From the NCBI RefSeq assembly GCF_000754095.2, contig NZ_JQSG02000003.1:25397-89396 (forward strand): DNA of 64,000 bases, in the 5' to 3' direction. The position numbers were made by a program, and so were the translations under genes. Shown here one piece after another: positions 45,531-57,215 of the stretch. This stretch comes from Acidihalobacter prosperus (GTDB lineage Bacteria; Pseudomonadota; Gammaproteobacteria; DSM-5130; Acidihalobacteraceae). The notes beneath the pieces were generated by a model. It was not told where the DNA came from. It was given only the letters and a program-made list of their open reading frames with translations, and made no database searches. Every line of letters starts with the position of its first letter. Within the stretch, counting starts at the first letter, position 1.

Positions 45531-46444
45531 GTCCGCACCTCCGCTTTACCCACGATGCGCACCTCTGGCACCAACCGGATACCTGTCTGCTGCGCCACGC
45601 GTTCCTGCACCGTGGTCATCAGGGTCTCGATGTCAGCGGCGGTCGCCGCACCCGTGTTCAGTATGAAATTGCCGTGCTTCTCGGAAACCTGCGCGCCGCC
45701 GCAACGCAACCCCTTGAGTCCTGCCGCCTCGATCAGCCGGCCGGCATAGTCGCCCGGCGGGTTGCGGAACACCGAACCGCAGGAGGCCACGCCCGTCGGC
45801 TGGCTATGTGCGCGGTTGGCGAGCAGGTCACGTGTGCGCCGGTGCAGTTCTTGCGGGTCGCCACCCGCCGCAAAACCGAATTCGGCAGCGACGAACCAGC
45901 GTTCTCCAGCATCGCGCGCCGCAACGTGGCGGTAGCCGGTCTCGAAGGCATCGACATCGAACCATTCGACGTTCCCGGAACGCTCAATGGTCTGCGCGCG
46001 GCGCACCACGCGCCACGTTTCTCCGCCGAATGCGCCGGCGTTCATCGCCAGCGCCCCCCCCACCGTGCCGGGAATTCCGGCAAAAAACTCGGCACCGACG
46101 AGGCCGGCGCGCGCGGCAAAGCGGGCCAGCTTCGCGCCGGGTACGCCGGCACCCGCGCGCACGCCCGCCTCGCCAACACACTCGAGCCCGTCCAGTCGCG
46201 CATGCGTCGCGATGACCGTGCCGCGCACGCCACCGTCGCGCACCAGCAGATTGCTACCCAGTCCCAGCCACAGCACGGGCTCGTCGTCGGACAGTCCGCG
46301 CAGAAATTCGCGCAAATCCTCCAGATCAGCCGGGCGATACAAGCGATCGGCATGGCCACCGGCGCGCCAGCTGGTCAGTGGGGCCAGCGGGGCGTCGTGC
46401 GTCAGTTCGCCGCGCAATTCGCGATGCCTTGCCGCCGCTATCAT
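45527..46444 (-). CDS. murB: UDP-N-acetylenolpyruvoylglucosamine reductase MurB
   Basis: A 305-residue FAD enzyme of the short (type II) form. The opening [21 protein letters not shown] and FAD-binding [16 protein letters not shown] are clear. [21 protein letters not shown] follows, and the catalytic Ser lies in [16 protein letters not shown]. It reduces the enolpyruvyl group to lactyl in the second step of muropeptide synthesis. It starts 4 bp inside the end of murC. Confidence 0.96.
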   Translation of the reverse strand: MIAAARHRELRGELTHDAPLAPLTSWRAGGHADRLYRPADLEDLREFLRGLSDDEPVLWLGLGSNLLVRDGGVRGTVIATHARLDGLECVGEAGVRAGAGVPGAKLARFAARAGLVGAEFFAGIPGTVGGALAMNAGAFGGETWRVVRRAQTIERSGNVEWFDVDAFETGYRHVAARDAGERWFVAAEFGFAAGGDPQELHRRTRDLLANRAHSQPTGVASCGSVFRNPPGDYAGRLIEAAGLKGLRCGGAQVSEKHGNFILNTGAATAADIETLMTTVQERVAQQTGIRLVPEVRIVGKAEVRT

Positions 46445-47886
46445 TGGCCGTCCCCCCCGGCATCCGCCGCCGACACGCTCAGGCAGGCCGGCAGTCTGGC
46501 CGCCACAGCGCCGATCGACCCCGCGCCCAGCGTCAGCAGCACGTCGCCCGCACGCAGCAGATCCGCGAGGGTCTCAGGCAGTCGCTCGACCTCGTCGATG
46601 AACACCGGCTCGACGCGCCCGCGCGCCCGGATCGCCCGTGCCAGGCTGCGACCGTCAGCGTTGGCGACCGGGTCCTCGCCGGCGGCATACACCTCGGTCA
46701 GGATCAAGGCATCGACCTCCGACAGCACCGACACGAAATCCTCGAAAAGATCGCGTGTCCGGGTGTAGCGGTGGGGCTGGAACGCGACCACCAGCCGGCG
46801 CGCCGGCCAGGCCTTGCGGGCTGCGTCGACGGTCGCCGCGATTTCGGTCGGGTGATGCCCGTAATCGTCCACCAGCAACACCTTGCCCGCTCGTGCATCC
46901 ACTTCGCCAGCCAGCTGGAAACGCCGGCCAATACCCTGGAATCCGGACAGCGCGCGCTGGATCGACTCGTCGCTCACACCCAGGTCGTGCGCGACGGCAA
47001 TGGCCGCAAGCGCGTTGAGCACGTTGTGCCGTCCCGGCAGATTGAGCCGCACGGCCAGCGGTGCCGTGCGCCCCGGCAGACTAACCTCGAAACGGCTGCT
47101 CGGACCGTCGTAACGAATGTCACGCGCCATCACGTCGGCAGCACGGTCGATACCGTAGGTGCGCAGCGGGCGGCTCAGTTTCGGTAGGATCGCCTGCAGC
47201 CCGTCGTCGTCCACGCAGACCACCGCAAGCCCGTAGAACGGCAGATGGTGGATGAACTCCACGAACACCCGTTCGAGTTCGCCGTAATCCCCGCCGTAGG
47301 TACCCAGATGATCGGCGTCGATGTTGGTCACCACCGAAATCATCGGCTGCAAGTGCAGGAACGAAGCGTCGCTTTCGTCCGCCTCTGCCACCAGATAATG
47401 GCTGTCTCCCAGGCGTGAATGCGTTGCCGTGCTGTTGAGCCGGCCGCCAATGATGAAGGTCGGATCGAGCCCGCCTTCGGCCAGCAGACTGGCCACCAGA
47501 CTGGTCGTGGTGGTCTTGCCGTGCGTGCCGGCTACCGCGATGCCGTAACGGAAGCGCATCAGTTCGGCGAGCATTTCGGCCCGCCGCACGACGGGAATGC
47601 GCGCTGCGCGCGCGGCCGCCAGTTCGACGTTGTCGGCACGGATCGCAGTCGACACCACTACGACATCCACACCGGCCACGTGTGCCGCGTCGTGGCCCCG
47701 GTCGACACGTACGCCCAGTGCGGCAAGATGGCGCGTCATCGCATTGTCGGCCTGATCGGAACCACTGACCTGGTAGCCGAGATTTGCCAGCACCTCGGCG
47801 ATGCCGCCCATGCCTGCCCCACCCACGCCCACGAAATGGATGCGGCGGATACGGCGCATGGCCATGTGTTCGCGGATCTGACTCAT
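46441..47886 (-). CDS. murC: UDP-N-acetylmuramate--L-alanine ligase MurC
   Basis: A 481-residue Mur ligase. The N-terminal [18 protein letters not shown] binds UDP, the P-loop is [15 protein letters not shown], and [13 protein letters not shown] and the [15 protein letters not shown] region follow. It adds L-Ala, the first residue of the stem. The frame stays open far upstream through murG, but ATG 47886 gives the family length and overlaps the murG stop by 4 bp. Confidence 0.97.
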   Translation of the reverse strand: MSQIREHMAMRRIRRIHFVGVGGAGMGGIAEVLANLGYQVSGSDQADNAMTRHLAALGVRVDRGHDAAHVAGVDVVVVSTAIRADNVELAAARAARIPVVRRAEMLAELMRFRYGIAVAGTHGKTTTTSLVASLLAEGGLDPTFIIGGRLNSTATHSRLGDSHYLVAEADESDASFLHLQPMISVVTNIDADHLGTYGGDYGELERVFVEFIHHLPFYGLAVVCVDDDGLQAILPKLSRPLRTYGIDRAADVMARDIRYDGPSSRFEVSLPGRTAPLAVRLNLPGRHNVLNALAAIAVAHDLGVSDESIQRALSGFQGIGRRFQLAGEVDARAGKVLLVDDYGHHPTEIAATVDAARKAWPARRLVVAFQPHRYTRTRDLFEDFVSVLSEVDALILTEVYAAGEDPVANADGRSLARAIRARGRVEPVFIDEVERLPETLADLLRAGDVLLTLGAGSIGAVAARLPACLSVSAADAGGDGQ

Positions 47887-48986
47887 GCGCTTCCTCCCGC
47901 GTCGGCTCGCAAATCGGCAAGGCAGGCCGCGGCCACCGCCTCGGCGGCCCGCGGTTTTGCCAGGCGACGTGCAGCCATCGCCATCTCGCGCAGGCGTGCG
48001 CGGTCTCCGAGCTCGCGCAACACTGACAGCAAGCGCTCGGCATCGAGCGCCTGTTCCACGATCATGATGGCGGCGCCGGCATCGGCCAGATGAGCGCCGT
48101 TGACACGCTGATGATCGTCCACCGCATAGGGGAAAGGCACCAGCACGGAAGCCACGCCCGCGGCGGCCAATTCGGCCACGGTCAGCGCGCCGGCACGGCA
48201 GATCACCAGATCGGCCCAGCCGTAGGCTTCGGCCATGTCGGCAACGAAGGACATCACCTCGGCCGTCACGCCGGCCTGGGCGTACGCCTGTTTCGCGTCC
48301 TCCAGGTGCCGCTCGCCCGCCTGATGGCGAACCTGCGGCCGCTGCCCCGCGTCGAGGCGCGCCAGGGTCTCGGGCACACGGCGATTGAGCGCGCGCGCGC
48401 CCTGACTGCCGCCGAGCACCAGCAGCCGCAGCGAGCCGCTGCGGCTGCTGTAGCGATCCTGCGGCGGCGGCAGCGACGCGATTGCCGCGCGCACCGGATT
48501 GCCGACATGCGCGGTCTTGCCGGCCGCGCCCGGCAGGGCGACCGGGAAGCCGGTGAACGCGCGCCGACTGAAGCGAGCCAGCCAGCGGTTGGTCATGCCG
48601 GCCACTGCGTTCTGTTCGTGCACGAACAGGGGGATGCGCATCAGCACCGCCATCACCCCGCCGGGTCCCGACACGAAACCGCCGAAGCCGATCACCGCAC
48701 GCGGGCGCAAGCGTCGCAGCACGCCGCCAGCCTGCCACAGTGCGCGCGCCAGACGCAGCGGCGCCAGCGGCCAGGTGCGCCAGCCCTTCCCGCGCAGGCC
48801 GGCAACGCCGATCCAGGCCATCTCGATGCCGGCCTCGGGCACCAGGCGTGCTTCCAGTCCGCGCCGGGTGCCCAGCCACATTACCGGCTGCCCTTGCGCG
48901 CGCAGTGCCTGCGCCACCGCCAGACCGGGGAACACGTGACCACCGGTACCCCCAGCCATGATCAGAATGGGACGCGGCGTATTCAT
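47883..48986 (-). CDS. murG: Lipid II synthase MurG (GT28)
   Basis: A 367-residue GT-B glycosyltransferase. The first glycine-rich loop is [17 protein letters not shown], the second is [13 protein letters not shown], and the donor site shows [32 protein letters not shown]. It adds GlcNAc to lipid I on the inner face of the membrane. Start and stop both overlap neighbours (ftsW and murC) by 4 bp. Confidence 0.97.
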   Translation of the reverse strand: MNTPRPILIMAGGTGGHVFPGLAVAQALRAQGQPVMWLGTRRGLEARLVPEAGIEMAWIGVAGLRGKGWRTWPLAPLRLARALWQAGGVLRRLRPRAVIGFGGFVSGPGGVMAVLMRIPLFVHEQNAVAGMTNRWLARFSRRAFTGFPVALPGAAGKTAHVGNPVRAAIASLPPPQDRYSSRSGSLRLLVLGGSQGARALNRRVPETLARLDAGQRPQVRHQAGERHLEDAKQAYAQAGVTAEVMSFVADMAEAYGWADLVICRAGALTVAELAAAGVASVLVPFPYAVDDHQRVNGAHLADAGAAIMIVEQALDAERLLSVLRELGDRARLREMAMAARRLAKPRAAEAVAAACLADLRADAGGSA

Positions 48987-50194
48987 GTCGCGCGCCTCCT
49001 GCGTCGCCGCCCGCGTGCCGGGGTCGCATCGCCCTCGACGGTTTCGCGGTGTATACGCTGCAGAAAACCCAGTGCCATGCAGTTGATCACCATGCTGCTG
49101 CCGCCGTAACTCATCAGCGGCAGGGTCAGGCCCTTCGTCGGCAGGATGCCCATGTTCACGGCCATGTTGATGAAGGCCTGCATGCCGATCCAGATGGTGA
49201 GGCCATAGGCCAGATTCGCGGCAAAAGGGTTGCCCGCCTCGGCCGCGCGCGCGCCGATGCGGAACCCCCTGAATACCAGGAACGAGAACAGCACCACCAC
49301 CAGGACGATGCCAACCAGCCCGAGCTCCTCGGCCAGCACGGCGAACAGAAAATCGTTATGCGCCTCCGGCAGGTAGAAAAGCTTCTGTACGCTTTCGCCC
49401 AGCCCCACGCCCCACCACGAACCACCGCCAATGGCGATCAGGGATTGCGTCAACTGGTAGCCGGAACTGTAAGGATGCGCCCAGGGATTGAGGAAACCGG
49501 TCAGACGCTCGACACGATACGGCGAGCTGACCGCCAGCACGGCCACCGCGATCAGCGTCAGCAACAGGAAAAGCGCGAACTGGCTCAACCGCGCACCACC
49601 CAGAAACAGCATGCCCAGCCCCATCGCCAGCAGGGTCACGGCGCTGCCGTAGTCCGGTTCGACCAGCAGCAGCGCGGCCGCGATGACCATCACCAGCATC
49701 GGCTTGGCGAAACCGCGCAGGGTATTGCAGACCTCGCCCTGCCGGCGCACGAGATAACCGGCAAGGTAGATCGCCATGAACAGCTTGGTCGGCTCCGATA
49801 CCTGCACATTGAAGGCACCGAACCCGATCCAGCGGATACTGCCGTTGACCTGATGGCCAATACCGGGAATCAGCACCATCAGCAGCAGGAAATAGGTGAA
49901 CAGCAGCAGCGCCATGCCCGAGCGCTCCCACATGGCCAACCGCGTATTGAAGGCGAACACCGCGGCGCCGATACCGAGCAGCGCGTAAACTGCCTGGCGA
50001 TCGAAGAAATAGAAGGCGTTGCCGGTCTCCCTGGCCGCGACGCTGACCGAAGACGACGCAACCATGACCAGACCCAGCCCGAGGATGGCGAGCGACACGA
50101 TCAGCATCGGCAGATCGACCGCGCCAACGAACATGGCGCCCACGCGCCGAGACAGATTGCGCCCGAGAGGCAGTTCCTGGGCAGCGCTAGCCAC
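48983..50194 (-). CDS. ftsW: Peptidoglycan glycosyltransferase FtsW, GTG start
   Basis: A 403-residue SEDS protein with about ten membrane segments. Family motifs include [37 protein letters not shown] (the catalytic Asp region) and the C-terminal [12 protein letters not shown]. It polymerises glycan at the septum together with FtsI. The start is GTG 50194, with the very strong site GGGGAGG six bases upstream; it overlaps the murD stop by 8 bp. The longer upstream reading frame belongs to the murD shadow. Confidence 0.95.
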   Translation of the reverse strand: MASAAQELPLGRNLSRRVGAMFVGAVDLPMLIVSLAILGLGLVMVASSSVSVAARETGNAFYFFDRQAVYALLGIGAAVFAFNTRLAMWERSGMALLLFTYFLLLMVLIPGIGHQVNGSIRWIGFGAFNVQVSEPTKLFMAIYLAGYLVRRQGEVCNTLRGFAKPMLVMVIAAALLLVEPDYGSAVTLLAMGLGMLFLGGARLSQFALFLLLTLIAVAVLAVSSPYRVERLTGFLNPWAHPYSSGYQLTQSLIAIGGGSWWGVGLGESVQKLFYLPEAHNDFLFAVLAEELGLVGIVLVVVLFSFLVFRGFRIGARAAEAGNPFAANLAYGLTIWIGMQAFINMAVNMGILPTKGLTLPLMSYGGSSMVINCMALGFLQRIHRETVEGDATPARGRRRRRRAT

Positions 50195-51551
50195 GCGACA
50201 CCTCCCCGAAGGCACGCACGAAATCATCGCCCCGCGCCACGTAGCTGGCGTACATGTCGAGACTCGCGCAGGCGGGCGACAGCAACACCCGGTCTCCAGG
50301 CTGGGCGAGAGCCGCGGCGGCACGCACTGCGTCATCCATGTCCGTGGCGTCGATCAGCGGTGCGATGCCGGCCAGGGCATCGCGCAAACGCGGGGCATCG
50401 ACGCCGATCAGCACCACGCCGCGCGCGCGGCCGGCGAGCGCCTCGCGCAGCGGGGCAAAATCCTGGCCCTTGGCCTGCCCGCCGGCGATCAGCACGAGGG
50501 CGCCGTCAAGGCCCTGGATGGCCGCCAGCGTGGCGCCCACGTTGGTACCTTTGGAGTCGTTGTACCAGTCGGCGCCCCTGTGGCTTCCGATCCATTGGCA
50601 GCGATGCGGAAGGCCCGGAAAATCGCGCAGCGCCGCCAGCATTGCGGCTTCCGGCAGCCCGGCCTCGCTGCCCAATGCCAGCGCGGCCAGGGCATTCGCC
50701 AGATTGTGACGACCGGCCATCCGCAGCTCGTTCGCAGCCAGCAGGCTCCGCCCCCCCTGCACCAGCCAGTGCGTACCGTCGATTTCGCACAGGCCGTAAT
50801 CGCCCGGTACGGCGGGCGGCGCAAGCCCGAAGCCGGTCGCGGGGCATTCGTCCGCCAGCGCCGCCGCCAGCGGATCGTCGCGGTTGACCACGCAGTGGCC
50901 TGCATGGGAGTAGACGCGCGCCTTCGCGCGGGCATACGCATCGAGCGATTCGTAGCGATCGAGATGATCGGGACTCACGTTGAGCACCACTGCGGCGCGA
51001 GGCGCCAGACTGTCGGTGGTTTCGAGCTGAAAACTCGACAGCTCAAGCACGTAAAGGTCCGGTTCGGGCTCGTCCAGCAGATCCAGCGCCGGCGTCCCCA
51101 GATTGCCGCCGACGGCCACGCGCAAGCCCGCCCGCTGCGCCATCTCGCCGACCAGGGATGTGACCGTGCTCTTGCCGTTGGAACCGGTGATTGCGATCAC
51201 CGGGGCACGCGCGCAGCGCGCGAACAGTTCGATGTCGCCGAGCACTTCCGCGCCTGCTGCCTGCGCTTCCTGGATGGCGGGACTGCTGACGGCGACGCCG
51301 GGGCTGACGATCAGGCGCCGGGCGCGGTGGAACAGGGAGCGATCGAATGCGCCGAGGTGGATCTCGAGCGGCGAGCACTCGACCTTGAGCCGCGCCAGCC
51401 CTGGTGGCTCGGCGCGACTGTCGGCCACGGCAAAGGACTCGCCGCGCGCGGCGAGGTGGCGCGCAACCGACAGTCCGGTTGCCCCCAGGCCGACCACCAG
51501 GTTGTCGAGCGGCACTGCCCTGTCGTCGCGTTGTTGCGCCATCATGCTCAT
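50187..51551 (-). CDS. murD: UDP-N-acetylmuramoyl-L-alanine--D-glutamate ligase MurD
   Basis: A 454-residue Mur ligase. It opens NLVVGLGATGLSVARHLAARG, the P-loop is AITGSNGKSTVTSLV, and YVLELSSFQLETT, NVSPDHLDRY and WYNDSKGTNVGAT are all typical of MurD. It adds D-Glu to UDP-MurNAc-L-Ala. The start lies 1 bp after the mraY stop. Confidence 0.97.
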   Translation of the reverse strand: MSMMAQQRDDRAVPLDNLVVGLGATGLSVARHLAARGESFAVADSRAEPPGLARLKVECSPLEIHLGAFDRSLFHRARRLIVSPGVAVSSPAIQEAQAAGAEVLGDIELFARCARAPVIAITGSNGKSTVTSLVGEMAQRAGLRVAVGGNLGTPALDLLDEPEPDLYVLELSSFQLETTDSLAPRAAVVLNVSPDHLDRYESLDAYARAKARVYSHAGHCVVNRDDPLAAALADECPATGFGLAPPAVPGDYGLCEIDGTHWLVQGGRSLLAANELRMAGRHNLANALAALALGSEAGLPEAAMLAALRDFPGLPHRCQWIGSHRGADWYNDSKGTNVGATLAAIQGLDGALVLIAGGQAKGQDFAPLREALAGRARGVVLIGVDAPRLRDALAGIAPLIDATDMDDAVRAAAALAQPGDRVLLSPACASLDMYASYVARGDDFVRAFGEVSRG

Positions 51552-51552
51552 C

Positions 51553-52635
51553 TCAGCGGATCTTCAGACTGGCCAGACCGATCAGAACCAGAATCACGGT
51601 GATGATCCAGAAACGGACGATCACGCGCGGCTCCGGCCACCCCTTGAGTTCGAAATGGTGGTGCAGCGGGGCCATCTGGAAGATGCGCCGGCGCGTCAAC
51701 TTGTATGAACCCACCTGCAGGATCACCGACAGGGTTTCCACAACGAACACCCCACCCATGATCAGCAGCACCAGCTCCTGCCGCACCATCACCGCGACCA
51801 CGCCCAGTGCCGCACCCAGCGCCAGCGCGCCGACGTCGCCCATGAACACCTGTGCCGGGTAGGTGTTGAACCACAGGAAGGCCAGCCCCGCGCCGACCAG
51901 CGCGCCGCAGAACACCACCAGCTCGCCTACTCCATGCACGTAGGGAATGCCGAGATAAAGGGCAAATTTGTAGTTGCCGCTCAGATAAACGAACACGGCC
52001 AGGGCGCCGGCCACCATCACCGTGGGCATGATCGCGAGGCCGTCGAGCCCGTCGGTCAGATTGACCGCGTTGCTCGAGCCCACGATCACCAGCCAGGTGA
52101 ACGGGATGAACAGCCAGCCCATGGGAATCATCCAGTTCTTCACGAAGGGCATCAGCAGCGCCGTCTGGGCCGGTTCGGTCGCGGCGAAGAACAGGTAGAA
52201 CGCCGCGGCAAATCCGATCACCGACTGCCACAGGAACTTGGCGCGCGCCGGCAACCCCTTGGAATTGCCGTAGCGCAGCTTGCGGTAATCGTCCACGCCG
52301 CCGACCAGGCCGAACAGCAGGGTCACGCCGAGCGCGACCCAGACGAAATGATTGTCGAGATTGCTCCACAGCAGGGTCGCCACCGCCACGCCGACCAGGA
52401 TCAGTGCGCCCCCCATGGTCGGGGTGCCCGCCTTGGACAGATGCGACTGCGGCCCGTCGTTGCGCACCTGCTGCCCGATCTTCAGCGCCAGCAGGCGGCG
52501 GATCATGCCCGGACCGATCATCAGTCCGATCAACAGAGCCGTGAGCACGCCCAGGATGGCGCGCATCGTCAAATAGGAGAAGACGTGGAAGCCGCTGTAA
52601 TAATGGGCCAGGAATTCGAACAGGCTATACAGCAT
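51553..52635 (-). CDS. mraY: Phospho-N-acetylmuramoyl-pentapeptide transferase MraY
   Basis: A 360-residue polytopic enzyme with about ten membrane segments. The signature [17 protein letters not shown], the metal-binding [19 protein letters not shown], the [10 protein letters not shown] motif and the C-terminal [12 protein letters not shown] are all present. It makes lipid I from UDP-MurNAc-pentapeptide and undecaprenyl phosphate. Start ATG 52635 overlaps murF by 11 bp. Confidence 0.98.
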   Translation of the reverse strand: MLYSLFEFLAHYYSGFHVFSYLTMRAILGVLTALLIGLMIGPGMIRRLLALKIGQQVRNDGPQSHLSKAGTPTMGGALILVGVAVATLLWSNLDNHFVWVALGVTLLFGLVGGVDDYRKLRYGNSKGLPARAKFLWQSVIGFAAAFYLFFAATEPAQTALLMPFVKNWMIPMGWLFIPFTWLVIVGSSNAVNLTDGLDGLAIMPTVMVAGALAVFVYLSGNYKFALYLGIPYVHGVGELVVFCGALVGAGLAFLWFNTYPAQVFMGDVGALALGAALGVVAVMVRQELVLLIMGGVFVVETLSVILQVGSYKLTRRRIFQMAPLHHHFELKGWPEPRVIVRFWIITVILVLIGLASLKIR

Positions 52636-53992
52636 GGTGCCCTCCCGCGCCGCTCTCGTCGTCGTCCGGCAGCAAGCGCGCCAGCAGGCGCTCCAGCCCC
52701 ATGGAACGCGAACCCTTGATCAAGACGGTCAATGGCCGCGGCGCCACCTCGGCCGAGCGCACCACCGCGGCGGCCAGGGCTTCGATATCCGGGCAGTGGA
52801 TGGCGCCGGCGCCGAAGGCTTCCGCCGCCCCGTGACTGAGCCTGCCGAGGGTAAACAACCGTTCGACATCTGCCGCGCGTGCGCGCGCGCCTGCCTCGCG
52901 GTGCAGGGCCGGACCGGTGTCGCCCAGTTCGGCCATATCGCCAAGCACCAGCCAGTGCCGCCCCGGCTGTTCGGTGAGCACATCCAGCCCTGCCGACAGC
53001 GACCCCGGATTCGCATTGTAGGTATCGTCCAGAATCATGATCCCATCGCTTCCCTGCAAACGTCGCAAGCGCCCCGCCACGGGCCTGACCGCAGTCAGAC
53101 CCGCACGCACCGCGTCGAGCCCGACCCCCGCGCCCAGCGCTGCCGCGGTGGCCGCGAGCGCATTCATCGCGTTGTGACGGCCCGGCAGCGGCAACTGCAG
53201 CTCGAAGGCCCCGCCAGGGGTGTCGACCCGCAGATGTCCTTGCCGGTATTCGCCCCGGATCTCGGCCGGCTGCTCCAGTCCGAAGCGCAGCACGCGGCGC
53301 TCGCGGTTGAGTGCCAGCCAGTCGCCCGCAAAGGCGTCGTCGGCATTGACCACGGCCACGCCGTCCGCGGGCAGGCCACCGTAGATTTCGCCCTTGGCGC
53401 GCGCAACACCCGCCAGATCGCCGAAACCTTCCAGATGTGCGGGGCCGGCATTGTTCACCAACGCCACCTGCGGGCGTACCATCGCGGTCAGCGCCGCGAT
53501 CTCGCCGGCGTGGTTGGCGCCCATTTCGATCACCGCATACCGATGCGACGGCTCGATCGTCAGCAGGCTCAGCGGCACGCCGATATGATTGTTCAGATTG
53601 CCGCGGGTGTACTGGGTCGGACCCGCCTGCGCCAGAATCGATGCCAGCATCTCCTTGACGGTGGTCTTGCCGTTGCTCCCGGTCAGCCCGATCACCCGTG
53701 CGGCCAACTGGCCGCGCCAGGCGCCGGCAAAACGCGCCAAGCCAGCGAGGGTATCGTCGACGAGCACCTGCGGGCGCGCGTCGCGCACTGGACGCGACAC
53801 CATCAACGCCGCCGCGGGCAGTTGCGGGCCGATGTAATCGTGACCGTCGAAACGCGCCCCGGCCAAAGCGACGAACAACGCACCCGCCGACAAAGTACGA
53901 CTGTCGGTCCCGACGCCGGTGACGCTCACGTCGTCGCCCTGCAGGCGCCCCTGCGACCAGACCGCGACCTGACTGAGCGGCCAGCGATTCAC
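52625..53992 (-). CDS. murF: UDP-MurNAc-tripeptide--D-Ala-D-Ala ligase MurF, GTG start
   Basis: A 455-residue Mur ligase. The N-terminal domain ([20 protein letters not shown]) is followed by the P-loop [27 protein letters not shown], and [13 protein letters not shown]. The C-terminal domain has [12 protein letters not shown]. It adds the D-Ala-D-Ala made by Ddl. Start is GTG 53992 with GGAGGTG five bases upstream; it overlaps the murE stop (GTGA). Confidence 0.97.
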   Translation of the reverse strand: MNRWPLSQVAVWSQGRLQGDDVSVTGVGTDSRTLSAGALFVALAGARFDGHDYIGPQLPAAALMVSRPVRDARPQVLVDDTLAGLARFAGAWRGQLAARVIGLTGSNGKTTVKEMLASILAQAGPTQYTRGNLNNHIGVPLSLLTIEPSHRYAVIEMGANHAGEIAALTAMVRPQVALVNNAGPAHLEGFGDLAGVARAKGEIYGGLPADGVAVVNADDAFAGDWLALNRERRVLRFGLEQPAEIRGEYRQGHLRVDTPGGAFELQLPLPGRHNAMNALAATAAALGAGVGLDAVRAGLTAVRPVAGRLRRLQGSDGIMILDDTYNANPGSLSAGLDVLTEQPGRHWLVLGDMAELGDTGPALHREAGARARAADVERLFTLGRLSHGAAEAFGAGAIHCPDIEALAAAVVRSAEVAPRPLTVLIKGSRSMGLERLLARLLPDDDESGAGGHHAV

Positions 53993-55503
53993 AATGCCAC
54001 CTCCGCGGCTCCGAACCAGGCCGCCACCGTTTCGCGGTCGCTGAAATGCTGGCTGCCGTTCGCGGCGATCTGAACCGTCTCATGCCCCTTGCCCGCGATC
54101 AGCACGACATCGCCTGGGCGCGCGGCTTCCAGTGCCTGACGTACCGCGACGGCACGGTCGTGGATCACCCGCACCTTGCCGCGATCCTTGAAGCCGGACA
54201 GGATGTCCTCGACGATCCGCGCCGGATCCTCGCTGCGGGGGTTGTCGTCGGTCACGATAACCTGGTCGGACAGCCGTTCGACCACCTCGCCCATAAGCGG
54301 ACGCTTGCCGCGGTCGCGGTCGCCGCCCGCTCCGAACACGCAATACAGACGCTCGGCGCCGTGTTCGCGCAGGCTGCCGAGCACGGCCTCCAGAGCGGCC
54401 GGCGTATGCGCGTAATCCACCACCGCCAGCGGACCGCCGGCGCGGCCGAAGCGCTCCATCCGACCCGGCACCGGACGCACGGCGCGCAAGCGGTCCGTCG
54501 CGTCGGGCAACGGCACGCCGAGCGCCAGCAGGCTGGCGAGCACAGCCATCAGATTGGCCGCGTTGAAACGCCCCAGCAGCGCGCTTTCGATCATGCATCC
54601 GCCCCATGGCGTCTGCACGTCCAGATCGAAACCGTCGCCGCGCATGCGCAGGTCGCTGGCCCACACCACGTGCTCGCCTGTCGGGCGAACCGGCGCCAAG
54701 GAATAGCCGATGCAATGGCGCGCGGCGATGTCACCGTTCGCCAGCGTTCGCCCGAAGGCATCGTCGAGGTTGAGAATCGCGTATTCCAACCCGGGCACCT
54801 CGAACAGTCGGCGCTTGGCCGCAGCATAGGCTTCCAGACTGCCGTGATAGTCGAGATGATCGCGCGAGAGTTGGGTCAGGATGGCCTGATTGAAGCCCAC
54901 GGCATTCAGCCGCCCCTGCACCAGGCCATGCGACGAGGCCTCCATCACCGCCCAGCGCGCGCCGGCGGCGGCCATGTCGGCCAGCGCGGCCTGCACGCCG
55001 ATGGCATCCGGCGTGGTATAGCCGCTGGGCGATAGCGCACCGACCAGACCATTGCCCAACGTGCCGACGATCCCGGCCCTCGCGCCGTCCTGGTCGAGCG
55101 CCTGTGCGAGGAAATGGCTGACCGAACTCTTGCCGTCGGTGCCGGTCACGCCGATCACCGTCATTCTCTGCGCCGGCTGCCCATAGAATCGCGCGGCGAT
55201 GGCGCCGAGCTTGGCCGGGAGATCGGCGATTCGGCATACCGGAACGCCCAGGGCAACCGCGTCGTCCATGTCCATGTCCGCGGGCGCGTCGCCGTCCGCG
55301 AGGATCGCCACCGCGCCGCGCGCGACGGCATCAGCCGCGTGCGACAGGCCGTGCTCGCGCGATCCGGGCAATGCGACAAAGGCGTCGCCGGGACGGATGC
55401 GACGGCTGTCCTGGCTCAGCCCCGTCACCACCGATTTCGGCAGGGCCCGCCCACACCAGTCGGCCAGTAATTCGTTGAGCGGCCATGCGCGAGGTGTCGT
55501 CAT
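53989..55503 (-). CDS. murE: UDP-MurNAc-L-Ala-D-Glu--meso-diaminopimelate ligase MurE
   Basis: A 504-residue Mur ligase. VTGLSQDSRRIRPGDAFVAL and the P-loop GVTGTDGKSSVSHFLAQ are clear, as is ASSHGLVQGRLNAV. The motif DDNPRSEDP marks specificity for meso-diaminopimelate, as in Gram-negative bacteria. The frame stays open upstream through ftsI, but ATG 55503 gives the family N-terminus and overlaps the ftsI stop by 4 bp. Confidence 0.97.
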   Translation of the reverse strand: MTTPRAWPLNELLADWCGRALPKSVVTGLSQDSRRIRPGDAFVALPGSREHGLSHAADAVARGAVAILADGDAPADMDMDDAVALGVPVCRIADLPAKLGAIAARFYGQPAQRMTVIGVTGTDGKSSVSHFLAQALDQDGARAGIVGTLGNGLVGALSPSGYTTPDAIGVQAALADMAAAGARWAVMEASSHGLVQGRLNAVGFNQAILTQLSRDHLDYHGSLEAYAAAKRRLFEVPGLEYAILNLDDAFGRTLANGDIAARHCIGYSLAPVRPTGEHVVWASDLRMRGDGFDLDVQTPWGGCMIESALLGRFNAANLMAVLASLLALGVPLPDATDRLRAVRPVPGRMERFGRAGGPLAVVDYAHTPAALEAVLGSLREHGAERLYCVFGAGGDRDRGKRPLMGEVVERLSDQVIVTDDNPRSEDPARIVEDILSGFKDRGKVRVIHDRAVAVRQALEAARPGDVVLIAGKGHETVQIAANGSQHFSDRETVAAWFGAAEVAL

Positions 55504-57215
55504 GCCACCGCTCCCCGTGCCTGCGGCACCGGGCCGGCCTGGAGCACGTCGATGTCGTCGGGCGGGATGTCGAGCAGCCGCAAAGCGCCGGACATGACCT
55601 CCTTGAACACGGGCGCGGCTACCTGGCCGCCGTAGTATTTGCCACCGGTCGGGTCGTCGATCATGATCACCGCCACCAGACGCGGCCGAGTCGCGGGGAC
55701 GATGCCGGCAAACACGGCGGTGTACTTGTCCTCGGCGTAATCGCCCTTGTTGGTCAGGCGATGTGCGGTGCCGGTCTTGCCGGCCACCGTATAACCAGGA
55801 ATATGAGCTGCGTAGCCGGTACCCATGGGTGTGACCACCGACCGCAGCATGGTGCGCATCTGGTCGGCGACATGCTGCGGCAGTACGCGCTTGCCGGTCA
55901 CCGGAGCGGTCGGCTGCACAAACGTGGCCGGCGCCATCACACCGCCGTTGGCCAGCGCACAATAAGCGTGCGCCAGCTGCAGCGAGGTCACCGCGATGCC
56001 GTAGCCGTAGGCCATCGTGGCCTGATCGATCGGCCGCCAAGTGGTGTAATTGTGCAGGGTGCCTGGCGACTCGCCAGGAAAACCGCTGTGCGTGATCTGA
56101 CCAAAGCCGAAATCACGATACATGGACCACACATAATACGGCGGCAGGCTCAGCGAGATCTTGCTGGCGGCGACGTTGCTCGACACCTGCAACACCTGCG
56201 TCAGGTTGATGCGGCCGAAATCGGAATCGTCCTTGATCGTGTGTCCGGCCAGCATGTACCAGCCGGGCGAGGTGTTGATCTCGGTATCCGGCGTGTACTT
56301 GCCGCTGAGCAGCGCCGCCGACAGGGTGAACGGCTTCATCGTCGAACCCGGCTCGTACGCGTCGGTCACCGCGCGGTTGCGATACAGACGCGGCACATAA
56401 TCGGAACGCACGTTGGGATTGAAGGTGGGCTGATCCGCCATCGCCACGATCGCGCCGGTATTCGGATCCATCACCACGATGGATCCGGAGCGCGCGCCGT
56501 GCGCGACGACCGCGGCCTTGAGACTGCGGTAGGCCAGGTACTGGATGCGCTGATCGATACTGGTCACCAGATCCCGACCGGGGCGCGGTGAACGGATCTG
56601 GTCGACGTTCTGCACGATCTGCCCGAAACCGTTTTTGATCACCCGCTTGGCGCCCGGCTTGCCGGTTAGCCACGTATTGAATTCCAGCTCCAGACCGTCC
56701 TGTCCCTGATCGTCGATGTTGGTGAAGCCGAGCACGTGCGAACCCACTTCGCCCATGGGATAGAAACGCTTGTATTCGCGCAGCAAACCTACACCCGGCA
56801 CCTTGAGCGCGGCCACGCGATGCGCGAGCTCGGGGTCGATCAAACGTCGCACCCACAGGAATTCGCGGCCCGCCTGGCGGGCACGCACCACCTGTTCGTC
56901 CAACGCCCCCGCATCGAGTCCGAGCAGACGGGCGAGGCGCGTCACGCCTTTGGCGTCGCTGTCCTGCTGCGGATCGATCCAGACCGAATCCATCGGCGTA
57001 CTGATGGCCAGCGGACGGCCATTGCGGTCGAGAATCATTCCGCGATGGGCCGGCATCTTGACCACGCGTAGGTAACGCGCATCGCCCTGCTTGCGCAGAA
57101 ATGCGCCACGCATCACTTCGAGATCGAAGCCGCGGCCGACAAGTCCCGCCGCACCGACACCGAACAGCCCCAGCACCAACTGCCTGCGTCGCTTGAAATC
57201 CGGGCGCGAGTTCAT
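55500..57215 (-). CDS. ftsI: Septal peptidoglycan transpeptidase FtsI (PBP3)
   Basis: A 571-residue class B penicillin-binding protein. A short cytoplasmic tail and one membrane segment (about 11-30) precede the pedestal domain with HRGMILDRNGRPLAISTP. The transpeptidase domain has the nucleophile S291 in PGSTMKPF, SSN (VSSNVAASK) and the KTG motif (AGKTGTAHR). It crosslinks septal wall with FtsW as partner. The start ATG overlaps the ftsL stop by 4 bp. Confidence 0.97.
   Translation of the reverse strand: MNSRPDFKRRRQLVLGLFGVGAAGLVGRGFDLEVMRGAFLRKQGDARYLRVVKMPAHRGMILDRNGRPLAISTPMDSVWIDPQQDSDAKGVTRLARLLGLDAGALDEQVVRARQAGREFLWVRRLIDPELAHRVAALKVPGVGLLREYKRFYPMGEVGSHVLGFTNIDDQGQDGLELEFNTWLTGKPGAKRVIKNGFGQIVQNVDQIRSPRPGRDLVTSIDQRIQYLAYRSLKAAVVAHGARSGSIVVMDPNTGAIVAMADQPTFNPNVRSDYVPRLYRNRAVTDAYEPGSTMKPFTLSAALLSGKYTPDTEINTSPGWYMLAGHTIKDDSDFGRINLTQVLQVSSNVAASKISLSLPPYYVWSMYRDFGFGQITHSGFPGESPGTLHNYTTWRPIDQATMAYGYGIAVTSLQLAHAYCALANGGVMAPATFVQPTAPVTGKRVLPQHVADQMRTMLRSVVTPMGTGYAAHIPGYTVAGKTGTAHRLTNKGDYAEDKYTAVFAGIVPATRPRLVAVIMIDDPTGGKYYGGQVAAPVFKEVMSGALRLLDIPPDDIDVLQAGPVPQARGAVA

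Noticed and set aside
47887..49029. Upstream extension of the murC frame through murG
   Set aside because: The extension is low-complexity Arg/Gly/Ala sequence; the family start of MurC is at 47886 with a 4-bp overlap to murG.
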